Part shown: one piece after another, positions 25,648 through 36,122 of the stretch | Layout: the number at the start of each line of letters is the position of its first letter | Numbering within the stretch: position 1 is the stretch's first letter | NCBI GenBank assembly: GCA_002840505.1 | Contig: PHBC01000001.1 | Coordinates: 623,901 to 687,900, forward strand | Length of the DNA stretch: 64,000 nucleotides | Source: Deltaproteobacteria bacterium HGW-Deltaproteobacteria-2 | Lineage (GTDB): Bacteria > Desulfobacterota > Syntrophia > Syntrophales > Smithellaceae | Direction: 5' to 3' | Notes under the pieces: generated by a model | Told to the model about the DNA's origin: nothing | The model's input: only the letters and a program-made list of their open reading frames with translations | Database searches by the model: none | Position numbers and translations under genes: made by a program

Positions 25648-26091
25648 TCAGGTGTGACCGAATCCGCCATTGCCTCTGGATGTATTTTCCAGTTCCGAAG
25701 TTTCGATCCAATCCACCTGAAAAACTTTCTGCACAACCATTTGCGCCAAACGCATACCTCTTTTAACAACGAATGGTTCTTTTCCGTGATTAATAACAAT
25801 CAATGCAATTTCTCCGCGATAATCAGCATCAATCGTACCCGGTGAATTAAGCAAGGTTATTCCATTTTTTAAGGCCAGACCGCTGCGCGGTCTTATCTGC
25901 GCTTCGTAACCTTCGGGCAAAGCTATGGCAATTCCCGTTGGAATTTTCTTACGTTGACCGGGCAAAATAATCTCTTCTTCAAATACGGCGGCAAATATGT
26001 CCATTCCGGCGGCCTGATCTGTCATATATTGAGGCAAGGGAAGGTTTTCATTACCCGATATTTTTTGGATATTTACTTTTATTTTTTCCAT
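25648..26091 (-). CDS. dut: dUTP diphosphatase
   Basis: A 147-residue trimeric dUTPase that hydrolyses dUTP to dUMP and keeps uracil out of DNA. All five motifs are visible: AAGMDIFA (1), RPRSGLA (2), GTIDADYRGEI with the catalytic aspartate (3), RLAQMVV (4) and the Gly-rich tail RGNGGFGHT (5). The frame could start at a TTG at 26100; the ATG nine bases inside is preferred, although neither has a strong ribosome-binding site. It lies downstream of the pnp terminator, so it may have its own transcript. Confidence 0.95.
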   Translation of the reverse strand: MEKIKVNIQKISGNENLPLPQYMTDQAAGMDIFAAVFEEEIILPGQRKKIPTGIAIALPEGYEAQIRPRSGLALKNGITLLNSPGTIDADYRGEIALIVINHGKEPFVVKRGMRLAQMVVQKVFQVDWIETSELENTSRGNGGFGHT

Positions 26092-26159
26092 TTTATCCAA
26101 CCGGAAAATATATTTCCGCCTGTTTTAATCGGTGAAAAAAATCTTTGCATAATTATCAA

Positions 26160-26246
26160 TTTGTCACTTCGACCACAGGGAGAAATCTTATAAGGTAATA
26201 ATATAAAATAAAGATTTCTCGTCGCTTTGCTCCTCGGAATGACACA
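26160..26246. repeat. Interspersed palindrome (GAGAAATCTT ... AAGATTTCTC)
   Basis: GAGAAATCTTAT and AAAGATTTCTCGTCGC form an inverted pair about 30 bases apart, ending in GCTCCTCGGAATGACAC; the layout resembles interspersed palindromes common in bacterial genomes. Only one copy is in this window, so the repeat status rests on its appearance. Confidence 0.4.
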
Positions 26247-26259
26247 AAAATCTGTTTCG

Positions 26260-26310
26260 AAAAATAAAAAGAGCCGTTCTGTATCCGTTATTTTACGAAT
26301 ACAGAACGGT
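26260..26310 (-). terminator. Rho-independent terminator after pnp (minus strand)
   Basis: CCGTTCTGTAT (26274-26284) and ATACAGAACGG (26299-26309) form an 11-bp stem; on the minus strand it is followed by CTCTTTTTATTTTT. It ends the rimP-to-pnp operon. Confidence 0.92.
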
Positions 26311-26340
26311 TTGCTTTGAATAATTACCGCCAGCAAAGAA

Positions 26341-28461
26341 CTATTTAACTTCGGCGTCCAGAGCTTCTTTGCGGCTAAGACGAATCTTGCCGGATTTGTC
26401 AATTTCCAGCACTTTAACCATGACTTCATCGCCTTCCTGCAACACATCAGTCACCTTGGCGATTCTTTCTTTGGCAATCTGCGAGATATGCAGAAGTCCT
26501 TCGGTGCCGGGCAGAATTTCGACAAACGCGCCGAAATCGACGATCTTCTTGACCGTGCCACGGTAAATCTTACCAACTTCCGCTTCTTCCGTCAGCCATT
26601 TCACCATCGCCACGGCGCGGGCGGCCGCTTCGGCATCGGCGGAAGCAATCGTTACGGTGCCGTCATCTTCGACATCAATGGTAACTCCTGTCTCGCTGAT
26701 AATTTGACGGATATTCTTGCCACCGGAACCGATAACGTTTCTGACCTGATCTTCTTTTACTTTCACTGTTGTAATACGGGGAGCGTATTTTGATGTATCC
26801 GCTCTCGGCGCGGTCATCGTTTCGCGTATTTTCCCTATGATATGAATACGACCTTCACGCGCCTGTGCCAGAGCCTTGCGCAGAATGTCTTCCGTAAGCC
26901 CGTCAATTTTAATATCCATCTGCATGGCGGTCACGCCTTTTTCCGTACCGCAAACCTTGAAATCCATATCGCCGGCATGATCTTCATCGCCCAGAATGTC
27001 GGACAGAATCACGACTTCATCGCCTTCCTTGAGAAGCCCCATGGCAATTCCCGCGACGATATCCTTCACCGGAACTCCGCCGTCCATCAAACATAAAATG
27101 CCGCCGCAAACGGTGGCCATAGAAGACGATCCGTTGGATGATAAAATTTCCGAAACAATCCGGATGGTATAAGGGAATGTTTCAGGATCGGGCAGCACGG
27201 GAACCAAGGCCTTGCGGGCCAAAGCACCATGGCCGATTTCTCTTCTGCCGGGACTGCGCTGACCTTTTGCCTCGCCCACACTGAAGGGAGGGAAATTGTA
27301 GTGCAGTAAAAACGTTCTTGTCTCCTCACCACCCACATAGTCCATGCGCTGTTCATCAGAGGATGTGCCCAACGTGAGAGCGGCCAATGCCTGCGTTTCA
27401 CCACGATTGAACAGGGCCGAACCGTGAGCGCGCGGCAGCACGCCGACTTCCGAACTTATTGGACGAATGTCGGTTGAAGACCGACCGTCGATTCTTTTCT
27501 TTTCCTGAATAATCATATCGCGCAGAATGCGTGATTCGAGGTGCTCGATAATCGCCGCAACTTTTTTGCCAAGAGCCGCGTCATCTCCACCGATATTTTT
27601 TATAACAGCCGCACGGACGTCACCCAGTTTACTGTAACGTTCCAGTTTGCGCGGCAGACTGTATCCTTCTTTCAAACCCGGCAGGGCTTCGGTACGCACT
27701 CGCGCAATAAGCTCTTCATCCGGCGCGACTTCTTCCACCGGTCTTTTGACTTTGCCGATAGCCGCCTGCATCTGATCCTGTAAATCAATGACCGGACGGA
27801 CAGCCTCCAGTCCGAATTTAATGGCATCAACAATGATATCTTCCGGAATCTCTTTGGCTTCGCCTTCCATCATGACCAGTTCCACATCATAGGGATGGCC
27901 TGACTTTCCGGGCGTGACTTTGCGTCCCACCAGGAAAAGGTTCATCTCGCTTTCCTTCATTTTTTCCGGCGAAGCATTGGCAACCAATTCGCCATTGATC
28001 CTGCCGACACGCACGCCGGCAATCGGTCCTTTAAAAGGAATATCCGATATTCCCAGAGCGGCGGACGCGCCGATCATTGACGCGACATCCGGGTCGTTTT
28101 CTTTATCCACGGACAAAAGAGTGGCCACTAATTGCGTTTCCGAATAGTATCCTTTGGAGAACAAAGGACGAATCGCGCGATCAATAACGCGCGACGTCAG
28201 AATTTCTCTTTCGTTAGGACGCCCTTCACGCTTAAAAAATCCTCCGGGAATTTTACCAGCGGCAAAAGTCATTTCCTGATAATCAACAGTCAAGGGCAGA
28301 AAGTCCACCCCTTCCCGTATACTTTTTAACGAAACCGCCGTAACTAAAACGACTGTGTCGCCGTAGTAAACCAGTATCGACCCATCAGCTTGCGCGGCCA
28401 CATAATTCGCTTTCAGGGAAATATTCCGCCCGGCGAAATCCGCACTAAATACATTACTCAT
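26341..28461 (-). CDS. pnp: Polyribonucleotide nucleotidyltransferase (PNPase)
   Basis: A 706-residue phosphorolytic 3'-5' exoribonuclease of the degradosome. Order of domains: RNase PH-1 (about 1-145), helical linker, RNase PH-2 (about 310-550, with FPPFSVGEAKGQRSPGRREIGHG and GDEDHAGDMDFKVCGT active-site segments), KH (about 553-615, VIGSGGKNIRQI) and S1 (about 620-692, GTVKKIVDFGAFVEILPG). Length is standard. It follows rpsO across a large stem-loop at 28498-28590, the arrangement in which PNPase and RNase III autoregulate pnp in enterobacteria. Confidence 0.97.
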   Translation of the reverse strand: MSNVFSADFAGRNISLKANYVAAQADGSILVYYGDTVVLVTAVSLKSIREGVDFLPLTVDYQEMTFAAGKIPGGFFKREGRPNEREILTSRVIDRAIRPLFSKGYYSETQLVATLLSVDKENDPDVASMIGASAALGISDIPFKGPIAGVRVGRINGELVANASPEKMKESEMNLFLVGRKVTPGKSGHPYDVELVMMEGEAKEIPEDIIVDAIKFGLEAVRPVIDLQDQMQAAIGKVKRPVEEVAPDEELIARVRTEALPGLKEGYSLPRKLERYSKLGDVRAAVIKNIGGDDAALGKKVAAIIEHLESRILRDMIIQEKKRIDGRSSTDIRPISSEVGVLPRAHGSALFNRGETQALAALTLGTSSDEQRMDYVGGEETRTFLLHYNFPPFSVGEAKGQRSPGRREIGHGALARKALVPVLPDPETFPYTIRIVSEILSSNGSSSMATVCGGILCLMDGGVPVKDIVAGIAMGLLKEGDEVVILSDILGDEDHAGDMDFKVCGTEKGVTAMQMDIKIDGLTEDILRKALAQAREGRIHIIGKIRETMTAPRADTSKYAPRITTVKVKEDQVRNVIGSGGKNIRQIISETGVTIDVEDDGTVTIASADAEAAARAVAMVKWLTEEAEVGKIYRGTVKKIVDFGAFVEILPGTEGLLHISQIAKERIAKVTDVLQEGDEVMVKVLEIDKSGKIRLSRKEALDAEVK

Positions 28462-28497
28462 TAATTTTCCTCCCTTTTATTTTAGTTCTAGCCATAG

Positions 28498-28590
28498 AAT
28501 TCAAGGGCGAAACGCATAAGTCAACAGCCGCAGGCATTTAAAATGCCGCGCCTGGCGATCAGGTTGCCTTATGCCTTCCGCCCTTGAATG
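28498..28590 (-). promoter_or_regulatory. Large stem-loop in the rpsO-pnp intergenic RNA
   Basis: On the minus strand TTCAAGGGCGGAAGGCATAAG at one end pairs imperfectly with CTTATGCGTTTCGCCCTTGAA at the other, enclosing a second hairpin (GGCATTT/AAATGCC). The whole roughly 90-base structure fills the rpsO-pnp gap and has no U-run, so it looks like an RNA-processing or autoregulatory element rather than a terminator. In E. coli the same position carries an RNase III-cleaved stem used in PNPase autocontrol. Confidence 0.75.
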
Positions 28591-28596
28591 ATTCTT

Positions 28597-28863
28597 TTAC
28601 TTCCTGAGGCCTAGACGCTTAATAACATTTCTGTATCTTTCTATATCATTCTCTTTAATGTAATTGAGAAGCCTTCTTCTCTGACCAACCAGTTTGAGCA
28701 GACCGCGACGAGAATGATGATCTTTTTTATGCTCTTTAAAATGCTCCGTTAAATATTCTATTCTGGCGCTTAAAAGAGCAATCTGGACTTCAGGGGATCC
28801 CGTATCCTTTTCATGAAGTCGATAATCTGAAATTACTGTTTTCCTTTTCTCCGTATTTAACAC
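28597..28863 (-). CDS. rpsO: 30S ribosomal protein S15 (GTG start)
   Basis: An 88-residue primary 16S rRNA-binding protein. Signature segments are [38 protein letters not shown] and [19 protein letters not shown]. The start is GTG at 28863, preceded by AAAGGAGG with seven bases spacing; the open frame extending to 28968 overlaps truB and has no S15 similarity. S15 often represses its own translation through its mRNA leader, but no clear pseudoknot was worked out here. Confidence 0.96.
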   Translation of the reverse strand: MLNTEKRKTVISDYRLHEKDTGSPEVQIALLSARIEYLTEHFKEHKKDHHSRRGLLKLVGQRRRLLNYIKENDIERYRNVIKRLGLRK

Positions 28864-28912
28864 GCTTTTTCCTCCTTTGTAATTAAATCCTTGTTTATCT
28901 TTAATATTATGT

Positions 28913-29866
28913 TTACTTGCTAATATTGTTAAACACACGGACAATTCTGGCCGCCTGTCTTTTCCCATCGAATTCGGAAAATTTATTTACCGGTGCCACC
29001 ATTTCGGCAACAGCCAAAAGATATCCGCTATTATTAATAAATTTTATCATATCTCCAGCTTTCAGAAAAGGAAGATCATATTCCTTCATCATTTCCACAG
29101 AAGGCTGCCAACCATTACGCAGTTTTGCCGCAGAATTATCCTCCAGTTCAATTGTGGTCAGCAAAGGCAACAATTCTGCCATTGGCAATATTTTTCCGGA
29201 AAGCTCATTTTTTTTATCATCACCTTCATAATTGTTCAAGGAAACAGCCATTTCTTCGGAAAAAACACCGCTCTTCAAACGGCGAAGGTTACACAAACAT
29301 GCTCCACATCCGAGCAAATCACCAACATCGGAACAAAGGGTCCTGATGTATGTCCCTTTTGAGCAGACAACCCGAAAAGTTATACAGGGCAAAGAAATAT
29401 CTTCGATAACAATACTATGAATGGTTACCTCTCGCGGTTCCACCTTGAAAAAAACACCACTTCTTGCCCATTTATACAAAGGCTTACCAGAATGTTTAAC
29501 TGCGGAATAGGCAGGGGGGACCTGTTTAATGGTTCCTACCATCTGCATCATTATCTTTCTTATTTTTTCCTCGGTTACGGCAATATTATCGCATTGGTCG
29601 ATAATTTTACCTTCGGTATCTAAAGTGTCCGTCTTCACACCCAATAGCATTGTTGCCCGGTATTCCTTGTTGTCTTCAGTTAGAAAACTTGCCAGCTTAG
29701 TAGCCTCATTCAAGCATACCGGAAGCACCCCTGTAGCCATCGGATCAAGCGTTCCAGTATGGCCGGCTTTCTTGACACCCAGGATTTTCTTCACTGCACT
29801 GACAACATCATGTGAAGTTTTACCTGCCGGCTTATCAATGATTATCACACCATCCATCATGATCAC
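28913..29866 (-). CDS. truB: tRNA pseudouridine-55 synthase
   Basis: A 317-residue pseudouridine synthase that makes Psi55 in the T-loop of tRNAs. The catalytic aspartate is D41 in [52 protein letters not shown] and [15 protein letters not shown] are further TruB signatures, with a PUA-like C-terminus. The first possible start is GTG at 29866, overlapping the nrnA stop by one base (TAGTG) behind AAGGGAAG; ATG codons at 29860 and 29857 are alternatives. Standard operon position between nrnA and rpsO. Confidence 0.95.
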   Translation of the reverse strand: MIMMDGVIIIDKPAGKTSHDVVSAVKKILGVKKAGHTGTLDPMATGVLPVCLNEATKLASFLTEDNKEYRATMLLGVKTDTLDTEGKIIDQCDNIAVTEEKIRKIMMQMVGTIKQVPPAYSAVKHSGKPLYKWARSGVFFKVEPREVTIHSIVIEDISLPCITFRVVCSKGTYIRTLCSDVGDLLGCGACLCNLRRLKSGVFSEEMAVSLNNYEGDDKKNELSGKILPMAELLPLLTTIELEDNSAAKLRNGWQPSVEMMKEYDLPFLKAGDMIKFINNSGYLLAVAEMVAPVNKFSEFDGKRQAARIVRVFNNISK

Positions 29867-30816
29867 TAAACTTCCCTTACCGCTTCAATAACCCGCGCTT
29901 TGATTGATTCAATGTCGCCTTTAATCCAGCAAGCTGCAGCATGAATATGACCGCCACCGCCAAACTTTTTTGCTACTTTTTCTACATTGACATCAGCTTT
30001 AGAGCGCAAGCTTAGTTTGTAATTGTTATCACCACGTTGAGTATAAAGCACAGATACTTCAATGCCCCTTACTGTACGGGGAATGTCAACGAATCCTTCA
30101 GTGAGTTCCCAGGATGCTCCTGTTTCCTGTAAAGCTTTTTGCGTAACAACCAGAGAGCCCACTTTATTTTTCAGATCCAGAGATAAGGTTTCCAATGCTT
30201 TGGCCAGCAATTTTAATCTTGCCGGAGAATCGCTCTCATAAATATTTTCTGAAATCCATTGCGGATTGGCACCGTTGGCCACCAGGTTTTCTGCAGCCCA
30301 GAATGTTTCCTTTGTAGTGCTTGAATAACGGAAATTGCCCGTATCCGTTATAATCGCCGCATATAAATTAGTGCAAATGTCTTTCGACATTTTAAATTTC
30401 ATTTCATGCATCAGACGGAACAGCAATTCGCCTGTGGAACTGGCCCCGGCATCCAACATTTTCACAGAGCAAAAACCGTTATTGGAAACATGGTGGTCAA
30501 TATTTATCATTTTTTTAATCTTTCCAATTTTTTCCGCTTCATCTCCACACCGCGTCAAATCACTGCAATCAAGAATAATGCCGGTATCATACTGTTCAAC
30601 ATTGTTTATATAATGAACTATATTGTTTGCCGCCGGCAAAAACCGGTAACGTTCCGGCGTATGATCTTGATTATAAACGACTACATTTTTCCCCAACTCT
30701 TTCAGCATGAGGTAAAGAGCCAGTTCCGATCCTACCGCGTCACCATCCAATCTTACATGAGCTGTAATTAAAAAATTTTGACCTTCTTTGATGGCCGCAA
30801 TAATTTCCTTAATCAT
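29866..30816 (-). CDS. nrnA: DHH-family nanoRNase / pAp phosphatase
   Basis: 316 residues of the DHH/DHHA1 phosphoesterase superfamily. It degrades 2-5 nucleotide RNAs and removes the 3' phosphate from pAp. Metal-binding motifs are ITAHVRLDGDAVGSE (motif I), ILDCSD (II), NIDHHVSN (III, the DHH) and AIITDTGNFRYSST (IV); the C-terminal DHHA1 domain has KFGGGGHIHAAAC. Its start overlaps the rbfA stop by eight bases. Conserved position between rbfA and truB. Confidence 0.94.
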   Translation of the reverse strand: MIKEIIAAIKEGQNFLITAHVRLDGDAVGSELALYLMLKELGKNVVVYNQDHTPERYRFLPAANNIVHYINNVEQYDTGIILDCSDLTRCGDEAEKIGKIKKMINIDHHVSNNGFCSVKMLDAGASSTGELLFRLMHEMKFKMSKDICTNLYAAIITDTGNFRYSSTTKETFWAAENLVANGANPQWISENIYESDSPARLKLLAKALETLSLDLKNKVGSLVVTQKALQETGASWELTEGFVDIPRTVRGIEVSVLYTQRGDNNYKLSLRSKADVNVEKVAKKFGGGGHIHAAACWIKGDIESIKARVIEAVREV

Positions 30817-31168
30817 TTTTTTCTTCCTGTTTCGCTATCTGAGCCAGTAAATTTTCAATGCGATTACCGTATCCAAAAGACTGGTCATGAACAAAAGAAA
30901 GCTCCGGCACGTAACGCAGCCGCATTCTTTTTCCCAACTCACGGCGGATAAAACCAGCTGCCTGAGTCAAACCGGCCTTGATCTCGGGTGAGCATTCGTC
31001 CTTTCCCATTTCGACAAAATAAATCTTGGCGTTACGCAGATCATCGGCTACTTTCACGTCTGTTATGGTAACTGAATGCAAACGGGGGTCCTTTACCTCC
31101 CTTATAATAATGTCCGACATCTCCGCCCTGATCAATTCGGCTACTCTGTCAGCTCTTTTAAATTTCAT
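30809..31168 (-). CDS. rbfA: Ribosome-binding factor A
   Basis: A 119-residue KH-like 30S maturation factor. Seen are FKRADRVAELIRAEMSDIIIREVKDPRL, TITDVKVADDLRNAKIYF, RRELGKRMRLRYVPELSFVHD and a short acidic tail. The ATG at 31168 places the conserved core immediately after the start as in relatives; an ATG at 31189 with a better GGAAG site is an alternative. It overlaps the end of the DUF503 gene, so translation is probably coupled. Confidence 0.93.
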   Translation of the reverse strand: MKFKRADRVAELIRAEMSDIIIREVKDPRLHSVTITDVKVADDLRNAKIYFVEMGKDECSPEIKAGLTQAAGFIRRELGKRMRLRYVPELSFVHDQSFGYGNRIENLLAQIAKQEEKND

Positions 31169-31496
31169 CGTACTTGCTTGTTCTTTCATCGGCCGCTTCC
31201 AGAAAACTGGAAACAACCATAATTTCTATTTTGCTTTCTAACATTTCTGCCGCTCGCAAATCATTGATAAACCTTAGTATATGATCAACCTTTCCGTTAA
31301 TATATCTGGAATCATTGCCGACAACCGCAAAGCCTATTTCGGCCATCTTATAATTATCAAGCTTGCCTGTTTCCGCGATTGATATATTAAACTCATTTTG
31401 CGTTCGTTTTAAAATCTTGTTCAAAACGCTTCTTTTTTCTTTTAACGAGCCGCTTTCGTGGATTCGTAGATTTATGATTCCGTAGCCAATAACCAT
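31158..31496 (-). CDS. DUF503 family protein (YlxP-like)
   Basis: A 112-residue alpha/beta protein starting VIGYGIINLRIHESGSLKEKRSVLNKI, the characteristic DUF503 N-terminus, and ending in a short charged tail. The family is small and almost always encoded between infB and rbfA, and in Firmicutes is called YlxP; a ribosome-maturation link is proposed from this context only. The ATG at 31496 has GGGGAA nine bases upstream; the ATG at 31517 lacks a site. Confidence 0.88.
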   Translation of the reverse strand: MVIGYGIINLRIHESGSLKEKRSVLNKILKRTQNEFNISIAETGKLDNYKMAEIGFAVVGNDSRYINGKVDHILRFINDLRAAEMLESKIEIMVVSSFLEAADERTSKYDEI

Positions 31497-31578
31497 AAAG
31501 CTTTTCCCCGAAATCATACAGTCATGTGAAAATCAGAATAGTCAAATGTTGATAAGCAAACTAACGTATCTAAACATT

Positions 31579-34242
31579 TTACTCCAACTTCTTTTCCAGT
31601 GTTTCTGTTATATAAGATTCAATTACATCACCCAGGTGAATATCGTTAAATCCTTCAATGCTGATGCCGCATTCAGTACCAGCCTGCACTTCTCTGGCAT
31701 CATCCTTGAATCTCTTCAATGACATAATTTTACCATCGAAAACCACCACACTGTCACGGACAAGTTTCAGGTTTCCTGAACGCGTAATCTTTCCGTCGGT
31801 TACCAGGCATCCGGCAATAGTGCCGACTTTAGGCACTTTGAAAAGCTCACGTACTTCCGCCCGTCCCTGAACGATTTCTTTATATTCCGGTTCCAGCAGA
31901 CCTTCCATCGCTGCCCGTACATCGGAAATAACATTGTAAATAATATCATAGAGCTTGATTTCTACGCCTTCCTGCTGGGCAATTTCCACTACCCGCGCGT
32001 CGGGTCTCACATTAAATCCGATAATAATTGCCCCGGAAGCGGAGGCCAGCATGACATCCGTTTCGCTGATAGCGCCGGTGGAACTATGGATAATTTTTAG
32101 TTTTATATCATCCGTCGAAAGTTTATTCAAAGCATCGGAAATCGCCTCTATTGACCCTTGCACGTCGGCCTTGATAATTACATTGCAGTCTTTTACACCT
32201 TCTTTTATTCTTTGATAGAGCTGATCTAAAGTAACTTTAGAAAAACTGGATATTTCTTTTTCTCTTATTTTTCTCAACCAATAATCGGAAATGCCACGCG
32301 CTTTCTTCTCATCTTCAACGCAGAAAAATTCCGCCCCGGTTTGAGGGACACTGGAAAACCCGATTACTTCCACCGGCATGGAAGGTCCGGCTTCTTTGAT
32401 GCGTCGTCCCTGATCATTAATCATCGCCCGCACACGGCCAAATTCAGTTTTAGAAACAAAGGAATCGCCTTCTCTGAGCGTTCCTTCCTGAATTAAAACC
32501 GTCGCTACAGGACCGCGGCCGCGATCCAATTTAGCCTCAATAATAATACCGCGCGCCGGAAGATCCGGATCGGCTTTTAACTCCATAACATCGGCTTGCA
32601 GTAAGATCATCTCCAGCAATTCTTCAATATTAATTTTCTTTTTAGCGGAAACCTCGCAGAAAATTGTCTCACCTCCCAATTGTTCGGATAAAAGACCGTG
32701 TTCCATGAGAGATTGTTTTATTTTTTCGGGGTCAGCGCCGGGCTTATCAATTTTGTTTATCGCCACAATAATCGGCACCCCGGCAACCTTGGAGTGATTA
32801 ATGGCTTCAATGGTTTGTCCCATTACGCCATCATCGGCGGCCACAACCAAAACAACTATATCGGTTACCTGTGCTCCACGCGCCCGCATTGCTGTAAATG
32901 CTTCATGGCCAGGCGTGTCCAGAAAAACTATGTCGCGTCCATTGATGTGAACGTGATAAGCACCAATAGCCTGTGTAATTCCACCAGCTTCGCCATCAAT
33001 TACATTTGACTGCCTTATTACATCTAAAAGGGAAGTTTTCCCATGATCAACGTGCCCCATAATAGTCACGACCGGAGCCCGCGGTTTGAGGTTTGCCGGA
33101 ACGTCTGAAGTTTTTAACATGGATTCGTTAAATTCCAAGTTCGCCTGTTCAACCTGGAAACCGAATTCATTTGCTATAATTGTGGCAATGTCATAATCTA
33201 TAGCTTGATTAATGGTGGCCATAACATCCATAGCCATCAATTTGTTGATTACTTCGCTTACCTTAACTCCCATTCTTTTAGCTAAATCACCAACTGCAAT
33301 TGTTTCTCCAACCTTGATACGCCTTTTAATTGCCTTCGGAACGGTAATTTCTGTCTTTTTCATTTTGGTAGGAACAACTTTTTTGCTGTCCCGCCATTTG
33401 ACAAAACTTACTTCATCTTCTTCATTATGCTTTTGTAATCTCTTTTCTATTTTTTTCTCTAAAATCTTGCGGAGAGGTACTACTTTTTCCTCTTCAATAA
33501 ACACCTCGACCGTGGCTTTGCCTTTCTTCTTCGGTTTTTCCGGCAGAGGAATGGCTATTTTTTCGCCGGGTTTTAGAGGGGCTTTTGGTGGAAATGCCTT
33601 GCTTGTTTCCGACTGGATTATTTTATGTTTAGTAACTACCGCCGGCTTTGCAGGAACGAGTGGCGGATGTTTAATTTTCTCCGCCACAGTTTTATCTGGT
33701 ACTGCCGGTGCTGCTGGCGCCGCGGCCGTTGGCGGGACGTTAATTGGCGCTGTTGTTTCAACTTTCGGTATTTGTTCTTTAGGATGAGTTTGCTCTTTGT
33801 GCTGAGTTGTTTTTTCACCTTTTGGCGCTTGTTCTTTGGGTTGAGCGGAAACTGCCTCGATTTCAGAAACAGGAGTTTCAGGCGGCTCTTCTTTTTTAAC
33901 TTTATCAGTTTTTTCCGTCGGTTGTTTTGAAGGTACTTCCTCCGGTTTTTCTGCCAAAACCGTCTCCGGTTGTTCTTCTTTTTTCTCAGGAACTTCTTCG
34001 ACTGGCGCCTCAATGAAAGTGCGGACGGTACGACGCCTAATTACCGTTGATTTTATTCTCTCTTCCACGGTTTCGCGATGTTCAGTAGCCAACAACGCTT
34101 TTTTTATTCTTTCCACTTCGCTCTCGTCCAAAGAAGAGGAAGCGGTTTTAACAGCAATGCCAATTTTTTCCAGATGAGCAATCAGCACTTTATTTTCCAA
34201 GCCCAGCTCTTTGGCTACTTCATGAACTCGCTTTTTCGGCAT
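31579..34242 (-). CDS. infB: Translation initiation factor IF-2
   Basis: An 887-residue GTPase that brings fMet-tRNA to the 30S subunit. N-terminal IF2_N module at residues 1-52 ([20 protein letters not shown]), then a long Pro/Lys/Glu-rich linker (about 70-290), a second IF2_N (about 310-360), and the G domain with GHVDHGKT (396-403), DTPGHEAF and NKIDKPGAD. Domains II-IV follow, ending [16 protein letters not shown] sits eight bases before the ATG. Standard position after nusA. The low-complexity linker explains most of the length. Confidence 0.97.
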   Translation of the reverse strand: MPKKRVHEVAKELGLENKVLIAHLEKIGIAVKTASSSLDESEVERIKKALLATEHRETVEERIKSTVIRRRTVRTFIEAPVEEVPEKKEEQPETVLAEKPEEVPSKQPTEKTDKVKKEEPPETPVSEIEAVSAQPKEQAPKGEKTTQHKEQTHPKEQIPKVETTAPINVPPTAAAPAAPAVPDKTVAEKIKHPPLVPAKPAVVTKHKIIQSETSKAFPPKAPLKPGEKIAIPLPEKPKKKGKATVEVFIEEEKVVPLRKILEKKIEKRLQKHNEEDEVSFVKWRDSKKVVPTKMKKTEITVPKAIKRRIKVGETIAVGDLAKRMGVKVSEVINKLMAMDVMATINQAIDYDIATIIANEFGFQVEQANLEFNESMLKTSDVPANLKPRAPVVTIMGHVDHGKTSLLDVIRQSNVIDGEAGGITQAIGAYHVHINGRDIVFLDTPGHEAFTAMRARGAQVTDIVVLVVAADDGVMGQTIEAINHSKVAGVPIIVAINKIDKPGADPEKIKQSLMEHGLLSEQLGGETIFCEVSAKKKINIEELLEMILLQADVMELKADPDLPARGIIIEAKLDRGRGPVATVLIQEGTLREGDSFVSKTEFGRVRAMINDQGRRIKEAGPSMPVEVIGFSSVPQTGAEFFCVEDEKKARGISDYWLRKIREKEISSFSKVTLDQLYQRIKEGVKDCNVIIKADVQGSIEAISDALNKLSTDDIKLKIIHSSTGAISETDVMLASASGAIIIGFNVRPDARVVEIAQQEGVEIKLYDIIYNVISDVRAAMEGLLEPEYKEIVQGRAEVRELFKVPKVGTIAGCLVTDGKITRSGNLKLVRDSVVVFDGKIMSLKRFKDDAREVQAGTECGISIEGFNDIHLGDVIESYITETLEKKLE

Positions 34243-34278
34243 GCGCGAAACTCCATATTAAATTTCTTGGTTCTAAGA

Positions 34279-35556
34279 TTATAAATTATTTTGTTTATTA
34301 TTGACGGCTTCTTCAATTAATATTTGCCCTGCCGTTTCAATCCATTGTTGAGCAGCCTTTTCGCTAATACCGGGGATTGAAGACAGTATCTCGGGTTCTG
34401 CTACTGCAAGCATGGCAATACTCTTGATACCTTTACTGAAGAGCTTCTCCGCCATAGCCGGCCCAATTCCCGTGATTTTTGTCAGCTCACTTTGTCCTTC
34501 TTGTTCTTCCTGTTTAGCAACGGCCATCGTTTCACTCTTCATGTCAATGTTCCAACCCGTGAGCTTAACCGCCAGCCGGACATTTTGCCCGTTCTTACCG
34601 ATGGCCAGAGAGAGTTGGTCATCGGGGACAATAACCGTCATCGTTCGGTTGTCATCATCAATAAACACCCTGCTAACTTTGGCGGGCGATAAGGAACTGC
34701 TTACATATTTAGCCGCATCCTCGCTGTAAGGAATAATATCTATTTTCTCGCCGCGCAATTCCTGCACGACACTCTGCACTCGTGAACCTCTCATACCAAC
34801 GCATGCGCCCACAGGATCGATATCCTTGTCTTTGGATCTGACGGAAATTTTCCCTCTTTTACCCGGCTCCCGGGCTACATTGACAATGTCGATAAGCCCT
34901 TCCGAAATTTCCGGAACTTCCACTTCGAAAAGCGCCTTTAAAAATGCCGGATGCGTGCGGGACATTATGATTTGCGGCCCCTTGGAATTCTTCTTTACAT
35001 CAATAATATACGAGCGGATTCTTTCTCCGCGTTTATAAGTTTCCCGATGAATTTGTTCCGTCGGAGGCACAACACCTTCCGCGCGTCCTAAATTGACAAT
35101 GATATTGCCGCCTTCAAATCTTTGGACAAAGCCATTTACCAATTCGCCTTTTCTGTCTTTATATTCTTCATAAATATTGTCGCATTCCGCGTCTTTAACT
35201 CTCTGAATAATTATTTGTTTGGCCATTTGCACGGCAATGCGCCCAAAGGAACTGGTTTCGATTTTCATTCCCAGACTGTCACCGGGCTCAGCTCCTTCAT
35301 CGAGTTTTTCTCTCGCTTCTTCTTTAGAAATTTGTGTTTCATGATCAACGACTTTATCGACAACGGTTTTGAATTGGAAAACTTCAATTTCTCCGGTTTC
35401 ATCGTTGTAATGAGCTTCTATATCAACGTTTTGTCCAAGCTTTTTACTTGCAGCCGTAAGCATTGCCGCTTCGAGCGCACCGGTAATAATATCTTTATTT
35501 ATACCCTTGTCCTTACCCATCTGTTCAATCAGACGTTTAAGTTCTGGTAGTAACAT
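34279..35556 (-). CDS. nusA: Transcription termination/antitermination factor NusA
   Basis: 425 residues: N-terminal RNA-polymerase-binding domain (1-125), S1 domain (about 130-200, [18 protein letters not shown]), tandem KH domains (about 225-350, [33 protein letters not shown] and [19 protein letters not shown]), then a helix-hairpin-helix tail ([34 protein letters not shown]) that is a single short version of the C-terminal repeats. GGGAGG lies nine bases before the ATG. It acts with Rho and Nus factors during elongation. Confidence 0.96.
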   Translation of the reverse strand: MLLPELKRLIEQMGKDKGINKDIITGALEAAMLTAASKKLGQNVDIEAHYNDETGEIEVFQFKTVVDKVVDHETQISKEEAREKLDEGAEPGDSLGMKIETSSFGRIAVQMAKQIIIQRVKDAECDNIYEEYKDRKGELVNGFVQRFEGGNIIVNLGRAEGVVPPTEQIHRETYKRGERIRSYIIDVKKNSKGPQIIMSRTHPAFLKALFEVEVPEISEGLIDIVNVAREPGKRGKISVRSKDKDIDPVGACVGMRGSRVQSVVQELRGEKIDIIPYSEDAAKYVSSSLSPAKVSRVFIDDDNRTMTVIVPDDQLSLAIGKNGQNVRLAVKLTGWNIDMKSETMAVAKQEEQEGQSELTKITGIGPAMAEKLFSKGIKSIAMLAVAEPEILSSIPGISEKAAQQWIETAGQILIEEAVNNKQNNL

Positions 35557-35631
35557 TTACAAAATCCTCCCTTTCTTTAACTTATACATCGCAGAATTTC
35601 TGCCTGCCGGCATTAATTCATTACTTAATAT

Positions 35632-36108
35632 TTATAATTTATCAGGCATTGCCAGATTGGCTTTACTGACATCATTTTGAGGAATCCGGTAAATTTTCCC
35701 GGAAATATCAATTAAAACCATTTTTCGGCCATTCTCTTCTACATAATCCGAAAGAATGCCGTGAAAATTCTTCATCCCTTCAACTTTTACGTTTGTTTTA
35801 ATATTTACTCTGGAACCCTTGTATTTTACAAAATCCTGATCGCGCGATATCGGCCTGTCAATACCGGGGGAAGAAACTTCTAGTGTGTAAGCACCGTTAA
35901 TTACTTCACGAATATCGAAAATATCGCCTAACTGATTGCTGACATTCGCACAATCATCAATATTAATGCCGCCTTCCTTATCCAGAAAAAGCCGGATAAT
36001 CCAACGCGTATGCATTTTTATGCATTCCACGTGAATCAATTCCATTCCTTCTGAAATAACAACCGGCTCGGCTAACTGCCGGATTTTTTCTTTTACATCA
36101 TAATCCAT
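35632..36108 (-). CDS. rimP: Ribosome maturation factor RimP
   Basis: A 158-residue 30S assembly factor with an N-terminal alpha/beta domain and a C-terminal SH3-like domain. The junction motif YTLEVSSPGIDRPI is diagnostic. ATG 36108 has no strong ribosome-binding site; its leader carries the GTGGGC/GCCCAC hairpin plus U-run at 36123-36146, only about 15 bases upstream. First gene of the rimP-nusA-infB-DUF503-rbfA-nrnA-truB-rpsO-pnp operon. Confidence 0.93.
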   Translation of the reverse strand: MDYDVKEKIRQLAEPVVISEGMELIHVECIKMHTRWIIRLFLDKEGGINIDDCANVSNQLGDIFDIREVINGAYTLEVSSPGIDRPISRDQDFVKYKGSRVNIKTNVKVEGMKNFHGILSDYVEENGRKMVLIDISGKIYRIPQNDVSKANLAMPDKL

Positions 36109-36122
36109 AATTGCTCAGAAAA

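Noticed and set aside
33212-33930. Open frames antisense to the infB linker
   Set aside because: Low-complexity Lys/Pro/Glu codons leave long antisense frames; no ribosome-binding site or known domain supports them.
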